Source: Nibribacter ruber (GTDB lineage: Bacteria > Bacteroidota > Bacteroidia > Cytophagales > Hymenobacteraceae). From it: a stretch of 64,000 bases of DNA. Location of the stretch: positions 2,273,501 through 2,337,500 of the forward strand of contig NZ_CP047897.1 of the NCBI RefSeq assembly GCF_009913235.1, given 5' to 3'. The notes under the pieces are model-generated. The model was not told the DNA's origin and ran no database searches. It saw nothing but the letters and a program-made list of their open reading frames with translations. The stretch's first letter is position 1. The number at the start of each line of letters is the position of its first letter. Shown here piece after piece: positions 53,701 to 60,722 of the stretch. Both the position numbers and the translations under genes were made by a program.

Positions 53701-53952
53701 GGTGATGCGCTTGAGTTCTTTCTCTGAATGCTCTGCCGCATGCCGTGCCAGTTCCACGCCGCCCTGCGCGTAGTACACATTGAAATTGGGCGTGCTGTAA
53801 TACTGCCAGGCAAACCGCTTGTACTGGATGCGGTTCTTCCCGAAATCATCTGGGCTGGTGGCCTGCGCCTGGGCGGTGAACGCATTCCCCATTCCCCAGA
53901 GCAGAAGGCATACCTGACAGATAAGACCAAAGCGCGTATAGAGTTGACTCAT
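50746..53952 (-). CDS. TolB-like propeller protein with probable outer-membrane C-terminal domain
   Basis: 1068 residues. Signal peptide about 1-30 (ending FTAQAQA). The N-terminal part (about 45-280) resembles a peptidase-MA-like fold with LPDWFVSGAAAYISEGWG, where the usual HExxH is replaced. Residues about 295-620 hold WD40-like/TolB propeller repeats (SPSGKQLAYVLYDRG, YSDDGQMLVMSAVKN, VPGGSGKIVFSSNRMADS). A linker carries a triple TDSTLARTDS-like repeat (about 665-690). The last 350 residues are beta-rich with Gly/aromatic alternation, ending GPKLYFSMGYDF with a terminal Phe, typical of outer-membrane barrels. Probably an envelope protein; the function is unknown. It overlaps the FAD gene by 4 bases. 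Confidence 0.85.
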   Translation of the reverse strand: MSQLYTRFGLICQVCLLLWGMGNAFTAQAQATSPDDFGKNRIQYKRFAWQYYSTPNFNVYYAQGGVELARHAAEHSEKELKRITSLIGYYPYSKITLIVYNSVADLKQSNIGLVDDPYKGGNDGMFVQTKIEIPFEGSQAELKRQISYRISELLISDMMYGGSLKEVIQSNYLLRLPDWFVSGAAAYISEGWGVEMDNYVRDMILKTGGKRPDPLFARNQRLTGQAIWNYITERHGPAAIQNILNLTRITRDIEIGIASSLNMPFKQFEKNWFSYYLQMNTFTEGQLTTADKDHRLRKINARHYQFSEPVYSPSGKQLAYVLYDRGAYKVIVRNLDRGSQKVIYRGGFKVPNQQTDRSVPILAWKSETILGISDYRKGVLKLHQQAANKRYFSSIQSIKRLLGGGKNEISLNAYSQMTGFDYSDDGQMLVMSAVKNNQSDLFLFRGNRLSQQLTNDVYDDLQPSFVPGGSGKIVFSSNRMADSLQAARGKFASTNNNFDIFLYDPTATLQRFWQLSSTPSKEEMPKGISPEELVYVGEESGVRSLYRHNMSTGVINRVTNFAQNIKSFDYHAGTGNLAFVAIDRSKEYPFLYQSQPLAPVSNPEFKTGRQQTLEGHLQRRAQLEADRLYAKAVADSLEVLKAPDSTLVRTDSTLARTDSMTTPPKAAPAKPRTILAMGAADTLSLTRSRAYDLRFGVNNIISSVYADPLLGFGFVMEVGMADLFEDYRIRGGVFALTDLKTTNFYAEYSNLKNRYDYRIGYQKQSVYMNDRPFRRLSKHEVLPAFSYPLTHALSVKVLPRYSNVRFSIIENFSIPDAVIDFGGIGGEIVFDNSVVTGMNMREGTRMKVGVTRMYGLGNKSQGFGKFYVDLRHYQKIHKELVWANRLSYGHSFGPSPKKFLLGGVDNWLNAQDDTTVIDNTTTLETYAPNFFYLDFATPMRGFNYNARNGTRYVLWNTELRLPIFQYLFEGPINSGFFRNLQLAGFFDAGTAYNSGNPFSEDNSVNTQPVPRPPFEVVVRNFRNPFMFGYGGGVRTTLLGVYGRFDIAWGEKDLVREGPKLYFSMGYDF

Positions 53953-55025
53953 ATGGTTGACTTAGATGCTAAATATAAAGGAAAATACCGGGCAATGTCT
54001 ACCTCCTTCCAAAGCGGCTCCTGCCCTTCTACATGGGCCATCAACTGCTGCGCCAACAAGGGAGCCATCAACACGCCTTTAGAGCCCATGCCGTTGAACA
54101 CCGCCAGCTGCGGCAGTTCTGGGTGCAGGCCCATCAAAGGCTTACGGTCGCGCACGGCGGGCCGTACCCCTACATACTGCATTGTGACCTGCAAAGGTTT
54201 CTTTATAATATCCTTTGTTTTGGCTTCCAGTTCCTGGCGTCCTTCAAGCGTGGTAACTTCCTCTAAATCACGCCAGTTATACGTGGCCCCAATACGGTAC
54301 TTTTCTTCGCCTAAAGGAACAACGTAAACTGCCTTGTTATAGATATAGGGCGCGTTAAATCCTTTTACAGAAATGTCCAGGATCTCGCCTTTGTTCAAGG
54401 AAAAGGGCAACCAGTTAAAGTACGGATTTTTGACCGCGCCGGCTCCCTCGCAGAAGATGATTTTTCTAGCCTGCACGTCCTGGTATTGAACGCCGTCTGG
54501 CAGCAGCTCTAGTTGCGAGAAATCAAAGGCTTCGCGCCTGATGGCGTTGCGCTGGGCAAGGGCTTCTTCGCGCAGATGCAGGAACTTGCGCAACTCCACG
54601 TAACCTCCCTGCTTGATGAGCAGGCCGCCCAGTTCCTGGTGCACGTCTTCTGAGGGCGGCAGTTGCAGGTGGGTGGCTTCAATGTAATCATCCCAGATGG
54701 CCTCGGTGGATTTTCCCATCCAGGTGTTCTGTTCTTCTGGTGTGGAGAAGAGTTTTAAGATGGGTTTCTGGTGGAAGAACGGCGTCTGGAATACCTCTGA
54801 CTGCTCTTGGTAGAACTGTTTGGCCTGGGGTAGAAATGCGTCTACCTGCCAGCTTTTGGCGAAGCGCTTGCCCGCCACGGGGTTGATGAGGCCGGCGGCC
54901 ACGCGGGAGGCGGCGTTGGGTTTGTTCACATCCAATACCAGGACCGTTTTTGCGTTCTTTTCCAGAAAACAGGTCAAAATCGCGCCGGCCAGCCCGTGGC
55001 CAACTACCAAGTAATCATAAATCAT
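53949..55025 (-). CDS. FAD-dependent oxidoreductase (DAO family)
   Basis: 358 residues from ATG 55025 (MIYDYLVVGHGLAG); the frame extends up to 55100 with unlikely sequence. The N-terminal Rossmann motif is GHGLAG (GxGxxG, residues 9-14), followed by the FAD helix and strand to VLVLD. Further DAO-type features are NAASRVAAGLINPVAGKRF (residues 36-54) and the C-terminal GVRPAVRDRKPLMGLHPELPQLAVFNGMGSKGVLMAPLLAQQL, with FAD-contacting Gly and Arg. The substrate is unknown. Residues 15-27 are encoded by palindrome copy 23 in frame. It is divergent from the MBL gene. Confidence 0.9.
   Translation of the reverse strand: MIYDYLVVGHGLAGAILTCFLEKNAKTVLVLDVNKPNAASRVAAGLINPVAGKRFAKSWQVDAFLPQAKQFYQEQSEVFQTPFFHQKPILKLFSTPEEQNTWMGKSTEAIWDDYIEATHLQLPPSEDVHQELGGLLIKQGGYVELRKFLHLREEALAQRNAIRREAFDFSQLELLPDGVQYQDVQARKIIFCEGAGAVKNPYFNWLPFSLNKGEILDISVKGFNAPYIYNKAVYVVPLGEEKYRIGATYNWRDLEEVTTLEGRQELEAKTKDIIKKPLQVTMQYVGVRPAVRDRKPLMGLHPELPQLAVFNGMGSKGVLMAPLLAQQLMAHVEGQEPLWKEVDIARYFPLYLASKSTI
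54945..54982. repeat. 38-bp palindromic element, copy 23, in frame inside the FAD oxidoreductase gene
   Basis: CGTTTTTGCGTTCTTTT, loop CCAG, AAAACAGGTCAAAATCG. On the minus strand it encodes AILTCFLEKNAKT, residues 15-27 of the Rossmann fold, with no frame change. It matches the consensus at 30 of 38 bases. Confidence 0.88.
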
Positions 55026-55098
55026 ATGCCAAGGTACGGCTTGTGCCGCTGAATTCTGTAACTTAGCCCTTTCAAAATGTGCACACGCACCTTCTGTC

Positions 55099-55734
55099 AT
55101 GCAAATTAAGAGCTTTCCGTTTAATCCCTTCTCTGAGAATACCTACGTGCTGTATGACGTCACCAAAGAGTGCGTGATCATTGACCCAGGCTGTTCCAAT
55201 GCCCAGGAAGAAAAACAACTGAAGGACTTTATTGAGACCCAGGGATTGAAAGTGGTGCGCCTGCTCAACACCCATTGCCACATTGACCATGTACTAGGCA
55301 ACAAATTTGTGGCAGACACCTATGGCGTGCCGTTGGAGATTCATGAAGATGACTTGGCCGTTTTGCGTGCCGTGCCCACGTATGCCGCTGCCTACGGTTT
55401 CCCGATGTACGCCGAGCAACTACCGGAGAAGTTCTTAAAGGAAGGCGAAACCGTGACGTTTGGCGAGACGAAGCTGGAGGTGATCTTCACGCCGGGCCAC
55501 GCCCCCGGGCACGTGGTCTTCTACCACAAAGATTCCCAGAACGTGATTGGCGGCGACGTGCTCTTCCAGCGCAGCATTGGCCGAACAGATTTGCCGGGCG
55601 GCAACCATGCCACCCTCATCCAAAGTATAAAGACAAAATTGTTCACCCTGCCAGACACTGTAACGGTGCACCCGGGCCACGGCCCTTCCACCACCATTGG
55701 CGAGGAGAAGAAGCATAATCCGTTTTTGACCTAA
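55099..55734 (+). CDS. MBL-fold metallo-hydrolase (glyoxalase II-like)
   Basis: 211 residues of the YcbL/GloB-like group. Metal site: TPGHAPGHVVFYH (His), NTHCHIDHVLG (HxHxDH), GGDVLFQRSIGRTDLPGG (Asp) and HPGHGPSTTIG (His). All ligands are intact, so it should bind two metals and hydrolyse thioesters or related substrates in the cytoplasm. The last four residues and stop (CCG TTT TTG ACC TAA) lie at the left end of palindrome copy 24; the NPFL part is also what related proteins usually have there. Confidence 0.93.
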   Translation: MQIKSFPFNPFSENTYVLYDVTKECVIIDPGCSNAQEEKQLKDFIETQGLKVVRLLNTHCHIDHVLGNKFVADTYGVPLEIHEDDLAVLRAVPTYAAAYGFPMYAEQLPEKFLKEGETVTFGETKLEVIFTPGHAPGHVVFYHKDSQNVIGGDVLFQRSIGRTDLPGGNHATLIQSIKTKLFTLPDTVTVHPGHGPSTTIGEEKKHNPFLT

Positions 55735-55758
55735 TTCCCGGAAAACAAGCCAAAAACG
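55721..55758. repeat. 38-bp palindromic element, copy 24 (ends a gene)
   Basis: CGTTTTTGACCTAATTCCC, GG, AAAACAAGCCAAAAACG. Its first 14 bases are the final codons and stop of the MBL gene. It ends 22 bases before the pssA start. Confidence 0.9.
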
Positions 55759-55780
55759 AAGACCATCAGCCTGTCATCAC

Positions 55781-56488
55781 ATGAAAAAACATCTTCCTAA
55801 CTTTATCACCTGTCTTAACCTGCTGTGCGGCTGCCTGGCCATTACGTTTGTTTTTCAGGGGCAACTGGTGGGCGCCGCGTACCTGGTGGCCCTGGCCGTC
55901 TTCTTTGACTTCTGGGATGGCATGGTGGCGCGTATTCTGCACGTGCACTCAGAGATTGGCAAGCAGCTGGACTCCCTAGCCGACATGGTTTCTTTTGGCG
56001 TAGTGCCGGGCATGGTCATGTTCAAATTGTTGGAGGAAAGTGTGCAGCAAGGATACTTTGGACTTACCATAGACACGTTGCTGCCGTTTGCGGGCTTTAT
56101 CTTGACGGTGTTCTCTGCCCTGCGCCTGGCCAAATTCAACCTGGACACCCGCCAGACGGATTCTTTCATTGGCGTGCCCACGCCTACCACCACCATGCTC
56201 ATTGTGAGCTTCCCCTTGATTCTGGCTTTTGACACCTACGGCCTCACGCCCATCATCCTCAATCCTTGGTTCTTGCTGGGCATTACAGTGCTGTTTTCTT
56301 TCCTGCTTATCTCTGAGCTGCCGCTGTTTGCGCTTAAGTTCAAGAACCTGAAGTGGGAGGGGAACCAGATACGCTTTATCTTCATGATTTTGACCATAGT
56401 GTTGCTGGCTTGGCTTAACTTTACCGCGGTTCCGCTGCTGGTGGCGCTTTATATCTTGTTATCCCTTATTAAACCTTCTGCCATATGA
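55781..56488 (+). CDS. pssA: CDP-diacylglycerol--serine O-phosphatidyltransferase
   Basis: Makes phosphatidylserine, the precursor of phosphatidylethanolamine, in the inner membrane. 235 residues, about eight helices. The CDP-alcohol phosphotransferase signature is present at about 45-72: FFDFWDGMVARILHVHSEIGKQLDSLADMVSFG, with the Asp/Asp-Gly/Arg/Gly/Asp/Asp metal and substrate residues. NFITCLNLLCGCLAI at the start is typical of the PssA subfamily. It overlaps purS by 4 bases (ATGA). Confidence 0.96.
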   Translation: MKKHLPNFITCLNLLCGCLAITFVFQGQLVGAAYLVALAVFFDFWDGMVARILHVHSEIGKQLDSLADMVSFGVVPGMVMFKLLEESVQQGYFGLTIDTLLPFAGFILTVFSALRLAKFNLDTRQTDSFIGVPTPTTTMLIVSFPLILAFDTYGLTPIILNPWFLLGITVLFSFLLISELPLFALKFKNLKWEGNQIRFIFMILTIVLLAWLNFTAVPLLVALYILLSLIKPSAI

Positions 56489-56736
56489 AATTCACCGCCG
56501 AAATTGACATCATGCCCCACGCTGAATTGTTAGACCCTCAGGGAAAAGCCGTAATGCTGGGCCTGGAGCATTTAGGACTGGAGCAAGTGTCTGATGTGCG
56601 CATTGGCAAACACATTAAACTGCAGCTAGAAGCACAGGACGAGGCCGCTGCCGCCCAGAAAGTGGAAGAGGCCTGCAAGAAGCTGTTGGCCAACATGGTC
56701 ATGGAGTCATTTTCTTACCGCCTCACAGCAAACTAA
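56485..56736 (+). CDS. purS: Phosphoribosylformylglycinamidine synthase subunit PurS
   Basis: Small bridging subunit of the PurLQS FGAM synthase in purine synthesis. 83 residues, normal. MKFTAEIDIMPHAELLDPQGKAVMLGLEHLGLEQVSDVRIGKHIKLQLE is the family layout, with the conserved Asp-Pro-Gln-Gly-Lys-Ala. The stop codon region is 90 bases from porU. Its ATG overlaps the pssA stop. That purS and purQ both occur as separate small genes implies a short-type PurL elsewhere in the genome. Confidence 0.95.
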   Translation: MKFTAEIDIMPHAELLDPQGKAVMLGLEHLGLEQVSDVRIGKHIKLQLEAQDEAAAAQKVEEACKKLLANMVMESFSYRLTAN

Positions 56737-56825
56737 GCAGACCGTTCTGTTGCCAAGCGCCCCTATCTGGCTGAACCTATGCTATATGGGCTGTGTTGCG
56801 GAGTGAATACCTTTACCCCGCGTAC

Positions 56826-59800
56826 ATGCACCTGTTTAGAAACCTACTGCTAGGCTTTTGCCTTTGGGTGTTCTCTGCTGCGGCTGTTTTTGCCCAACAG
56901 GAGACTACCCGCACCATCACCTGGCGTAACCAGTCGGTTTCTGGTGCCGCGGGCAAACCTGGTTCTGTTCCACCCACTTTTGAGGAAGCCTCCTACAGCC
57001 AACCGGGAGCGCTTCCTTTTTATGTTTTTACCATTCCCGGCGCGGCCGTCTCTTCCATAGAATTCACCCATCTGGAGTTTGCGCCTCTTCCCCAATCGTT
57101 TTTGGCCTCTTTTCCCGAAAACAGCCTAAAAACGGAGATTACGCCCCAGATTAGCACCGGCACGTCTAATAGACAAACCTTCAGCACCGTTTCTTTTCAG
57201 CCGTACAGGCTGAACCCGCAGACCGGTGCCGCAGAGAGGTTGGTGTCCTTCAGTTACCGGTACCGTAGCGGTGGCGTTGCCGCCCCGGCCAGCAGAAAAA
57301 CCGGTACTGCACCTCTGCCTCTCAGAAGCCATGTGACCCGCTCTGTTCTAAGTTCTGGTGACTGGTATAAGATTGGGGTGCCGGCCACGGGCATGTACAA
57401 ACTGGACCGCGCCGTGTTGCAAAGCATGGGCGTGAACGTGCAGAACCTCAATCCCAGGCTTCTTAGGTTGTTTGGGAACGGCGGCGGCATGTTACCGCAA
57501 GCCAACAGCGCTCCCCGGGTCGAGGATCTGACGGAGAACGCCGTGTGGGTAGAAGGTCAGCAGGATGGTACTTTTGACGCCAATGACTATCTCTTGTTTT
57601 ATGGACAGGGACCTCATACCTGGGCGGTAGATGCGTCTGGGGCTGCTCCATTTATACATTCTAAGAACCTGTTCTCAGATACCACCTACTATTACCTCAC
57701 CATTGGTCCGGCAGAGGGCAAGCGTGTCACTGCCAGAGCCTCCTTATCTGGTTCTTTTCCGGTGGTGAGTAGCTTTGATGAGCGCTGGCACCATGAGGTT
57801 GACAGCAAGAACATGATCCAGTCTGGAAGGGAGTGGTACGGCGAGGAATTCAATGCGTTTACCCAACAGAGTCCGTTTACTTTTTCGGCGTCAGACCTGG
57901 TACCGGGGAGTTCTGTGGTGCTGGCTTCGGGGGTGCTAGGCAGCTCTCCGGAGGCATCTTCTTTTAAAGTCTCTTTGAACGGGGCCTTGCTGGGAGAACA
58001 TGTGGTACAGGGCTATGACGCCGGTGACCCGTACCATGAGGCGGGCTTCAACAGCAACAAAATCTTCGCCCAGAACTTATCTAATATTCCTTCCTCTACA
58101 GACCTGGCGGTTTCTTATGTTTTTCAGCCGGGCAGAAGCTCATCGGCGGTTGGGTACCTCAACTACTTTTCCTTGTTCGCGCAACGTCAGTTAAAGCTGT
58201 TTGGCACCAGTACCTCCTTCCGGTCTCTGGCCAGTCTGCAACAACCGGTTACTACTTACCAGATTGGCAACCTGCCCGCCACCGCTCTGGTCTGGGACGT
58301 GACCAACCCCACAGAACCCGTGCAACAACTACTGGCAGTAGGCAACGGAGTGGCCCAGTTTTCTGCCAACAGCACTGAACTGCGGGAGTTTGTCTTGTTC
58401 AACGGCAACAGTTTTGCAACTCCTGCTTTCTTAGGAAAAGTAGCCAATCAAAACCTCCACAGCCTGAATGTGGACGGCAGCCTGGACCTAATCATTCTGG
58501 CACCGCCTGCTTTTCTGCCCCAGGCCCAGCGCCTAGCCGACTATCGCAGGAACCGAAACAGCCTGCAGGTAGAAGTAGTGTCTTTGCCGCAGGTGTTTGA
58601 AGAGTTCGCCTCGGGCCAGCGGGATTGGACGGCTATCAGGGATTTCATGAAGATGTTGTATGACCGCAGCCAGAAACAGGGCGAACAGCAGTTGAACCTG
58701 CTGCTGTTAGGCGATGCCTCGTATGACCCAAAATTCAGGATTGCTTCTTCGGCCCAATATGTTCCCATTTACCAGTCCAGAGAGTCTCTGCACCCGGTGT
58801 ATTCCTATTCTTCTGATGACTATTTTGGGTTGTTGGATGCCCACGAGGGTGAATGGTCTGAGAAGAATTTCTCTACCCAGGAAATGCTGGACATTGGCAT
58901 TGGCAGGCTTCCGGCCAAAACCTCTGCCGAAGCAGACTTGTTGGTCAACAAGATTCTAACCTATGAGAGTGACGCTAGCAGAGGCAACTGGCGCAATAGA
59001 CTGGTCTTTCTAGCGGATGACGGTGAGGTAAATGAACACTTGGGAGACGCAGAGAACTTGTCCAGGTACATGGAGACCAACCATCCTGCCTATCTCTCTG
59101 AGAAGCTGTACCTGGATTTGTATCCTCAGATTTCCGTGCCCAACGGCAAGCGGTCTCCGGCTACCAACAAAGCGCTGCAGGATGCCATTGAGAAAGGTGC
59201 CTTGCTAGTGAATTATACCGGCCATGGCAACGAGGTGAGTTTAGCAGATGAGCAGATTCTCACCATCAATGAAATTCTAGCCTGGAAGAACCCAGACAAA
59301 CTTACTTTCCTGTTAACTGCAACGTGTGAGATTGGCCGCTATGATGACCCCAGAAGAAATTCTGGCGCAGAGACGGCGCTGTTGCATCCTGCGGGAGGAG
59401 CGGTTGGCTTATTGACTACTACCCGGCCGGTGTACTCAGACGGGAACCGAAAATTGAACTCAAGCTTTTTTCAGGCGGCTTTCACTCCCCTGCCCTCTGG
59501 GGCCATGCCCACCTTAGGCTACTTGCTGCGCTATACCAAGAACAATAGTTTACACCAGGTTAACAATCGCAACTTTGCGCTGTTAGGAGACCCATCTATG
59601 ACGCTGGCCTACCCTCAATTGCAGGTGTCTGCCACTGAGGTGAACGGCAAGCCAGTTTCTGCCTCCGCTTCAGACACCCTGCACGCCTTATCTAAGGTGG
59701 TGCTTAAAGGCCAGGTGACAGACGCTCAGCAGCAGGTGGTTTCTGGGTTTCAGGGAAAGGTGCATGTCTCTGTGTATGATAAACCTTCTACGGTGTCTAC

Positions 59801-60692
59801 CCTAGGCGATCAGGACCCTGTTAGGAAGATATCGGTTAAAGACAATCTTCTCTATGACGGGGTAGTCAGTGTGCAGAATGGCTTGTTCACAATTACGTTT
59901 GTGGTTCCTAAGGACATTAACTACCAGGTTGGGTTGGGCAGCATCCACTTTTATGCGCTCTCTGCGGCTACAGATGGAAACGGGGCTGCATCCATACCCG
60001 TGGGTGGGGCCGATGGTAGCGTTACGGCAGATAACGCGATACCGCAGATTCAACTGTACATGAACGATGCCTCTTTTGTATCTGGAGGTACTACGGCAAG
60101 TGAGGCAGTGCTCCTGGCCCATTTGTCTGATGACAACGGCATTAACACCGCTGGCGCGGGTATTGGGCATGAGATCACCGCTATTCTGGATGACAAAGCT
60201 TCTGATCCATTGGTCTTGAATGATTTCTACACGGCAGACATTGACAGCTATCAATCCGGGAAAGTACGGTACACGCTTAAAAATCTGGCTGCGGGCCCGC
60301 ATACTTTGCAATTGAAAGCCTGGGATACGCATAACAATTCTGCTGTAGCACGTATAGAGTTCATTGTAGCTTCTACTGAGAAGTTGGCGTTAGATCACGT
60401 TTTCAATATTCCCAATCCGTTTCTTGATAAGACTACTTTCCACTTTGACCATAACCGAAGTGGTCAGGAATTAGATATACTTATTCAAATATTTACCGTA
60501 TCAGGTACTTTAGTGAAAACGCTTCGTGGTACCAGTAATGGAAGCAGCCATTTTTCTGATCTTACCTGGGATGGCAGAGATGATTATAATGGTTTATTAG
60601 CGAAAGGAGTATATATTTATAAAGTGAATGTCCGTTCTAAGCAGGACGGATCCTCTACCTCTAAGTTTGAGAAACTGGTTTTACTTAAATAA
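56826..60692 (+). CDS. porU: Type IX secretion system sortase PorU (C25 family)
   Basis: 1288 residues from ATG 56826 (signal peptide MHLFRNLLLGFCLWVFSAAAVFAQ); the frame opens upstream at 56793. PorU is the outer-surface sortase that removes T9SS C-terminal domains and attaches cargo to the cell surface. The gingipain-like C25 domain spans about 550-930. The catalytic His is in VNYTGHGNEVSLADE and the Cys in FLLTATCEIGRYDDPRR; both are present. The N-terminal part has MUTS-type PorU features (YKIGVPATGMYKLDRAVLQSMG) and the C-terminus has a CTD-like domain (FNIPNPFLDKTTFHFDHNRSG ... KGVYIYKVNVRS). Residues 91-103 (SFLASFPENSLKT) are encoded by palindrome copy 25. porV follows at 30 bases. 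Confidence 0.95.
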   Translation: MHLFRNLLLGFCLWVFSAAAVFAQQETTRTITWRNQSVSGAAGKPGSVPPTFEEASYSQPGALPFYVFTIPGAAVSSIEFTHLEFAPLPQSFLASFPENSLKTEITPQISTGTSNRQTFSTVSFQPYRLNPQTGAAERLVSFSYRYRSGGVAAPASRKTGTAPLPLRSHVTRSVLSSGDWYKIGVPATGMYKLDRAVLQSMGVNVQNLNPRLLRLFGNGGGMLPQANSAPRVEDLTENAVWVEGQQDGTFDANDYLLFYGQGPHTWAVDASGAAPFIHSKNLFSDTTYYYLTIGPAEGKRVTARASLSGSFPVVSSFDERWHHEVDSKNMIQSGREWYGEEFNAFTQQSPFTFSASDLVPGSSVVLASGVLGSSPEASSFKVSLNGALLGEHVVQGYDAGDPYHEAGFNSNKIFAQNLSNIPSSTDLAVSYVFQPGRSSSAVGYLNYFSLFAQRQLKLFGTSTSFRSLASLQQPVTTYQIGNLPATALVWDVTNPTEPVQQLLAVGNGVAQFSANSTELREFVLFNGNSFATPAFLGKVANQNLHSLNVDGSLDLIILAPPAFLPQAQRLADYRRNRNSLQVEVVSLPQVFEEFASGQRDWTAIRDFMKMLYDRSQKQGEQQLNLLLLGDASYDPKFRIASSAQYVPIYQSRESLHPVYSYSSDDYFGLLDAHEGEWSEKNFSTQEMLDIGIGRLPAKTSAEADLLVNKILTYESDASRGNWRNRLVFLADDGEVNEHLGDAENLSRYMETNHPAYLSEKLYLDLYPQISVPNGKRSPATNKALQDAIEKGALLVNYTGHGNEVSLADEQILTINEILAWKNPDKLTFLLTATCEIGRYDDPRRNSGAETALLHPAGGAVGLLTTTRPVYSDGNRKLNSSFFQAAFTPLPSGAMPTLGYLLRYTKNNSLHQVNNRNFALLGDPSMTLAYPQLQVSATEVNGKPVSASASDTLHALSKVVLKGQVTDAQQQVVSGFQGKVHVSVYDKPSTVSTLGDQDPVRKISVKDNLLYDGVVSVQNGLFTITFVVPKDINYQVGLGSIHFYALSAATDGNGAASIPVGGADGSVTADNAIPQIQLYMNDASFVSGGTTASEAVLLAHLSDDNGINTAGAGIGHEITAILDDKASDPLVLNDFYTADIDSYQSGKVRYTLKNLAAGPHTLQLKAWDTHNNSAVARIEFIVASTEKLALDHVFNIPNPFLDKTTFHFDHNRSGQELDILIQIFTVSGTLVKTLRGTSNGSSHFSDLTWDGRDDYNGLLAKGVYIYKVNVRSKQDGSSTSKFEKLVLLK
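57097..57134. repeat. 38-bp palindromic element, copy 25, in frame inside porU
   Basis: CGTTTTTGGCCTCTTTT, loop CCCG, AAAACAGCCTAAAAACG; 33 of 38 bases match the consensus. With one preceding base it makes 13 whole codons, residues 91-103 of PorU. Confidence 0.93.
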
Positions 60693-60722
60693 CCGTCTAC
60701 GCCATACATCAACCCATACCAC

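Noticed and set aside
2663..57134. Regularly found repeats as a possible CRISPR array
   Set aside because: Copies are kilobases apart, palindromic, and not separated by spacers; no cas genes are present.
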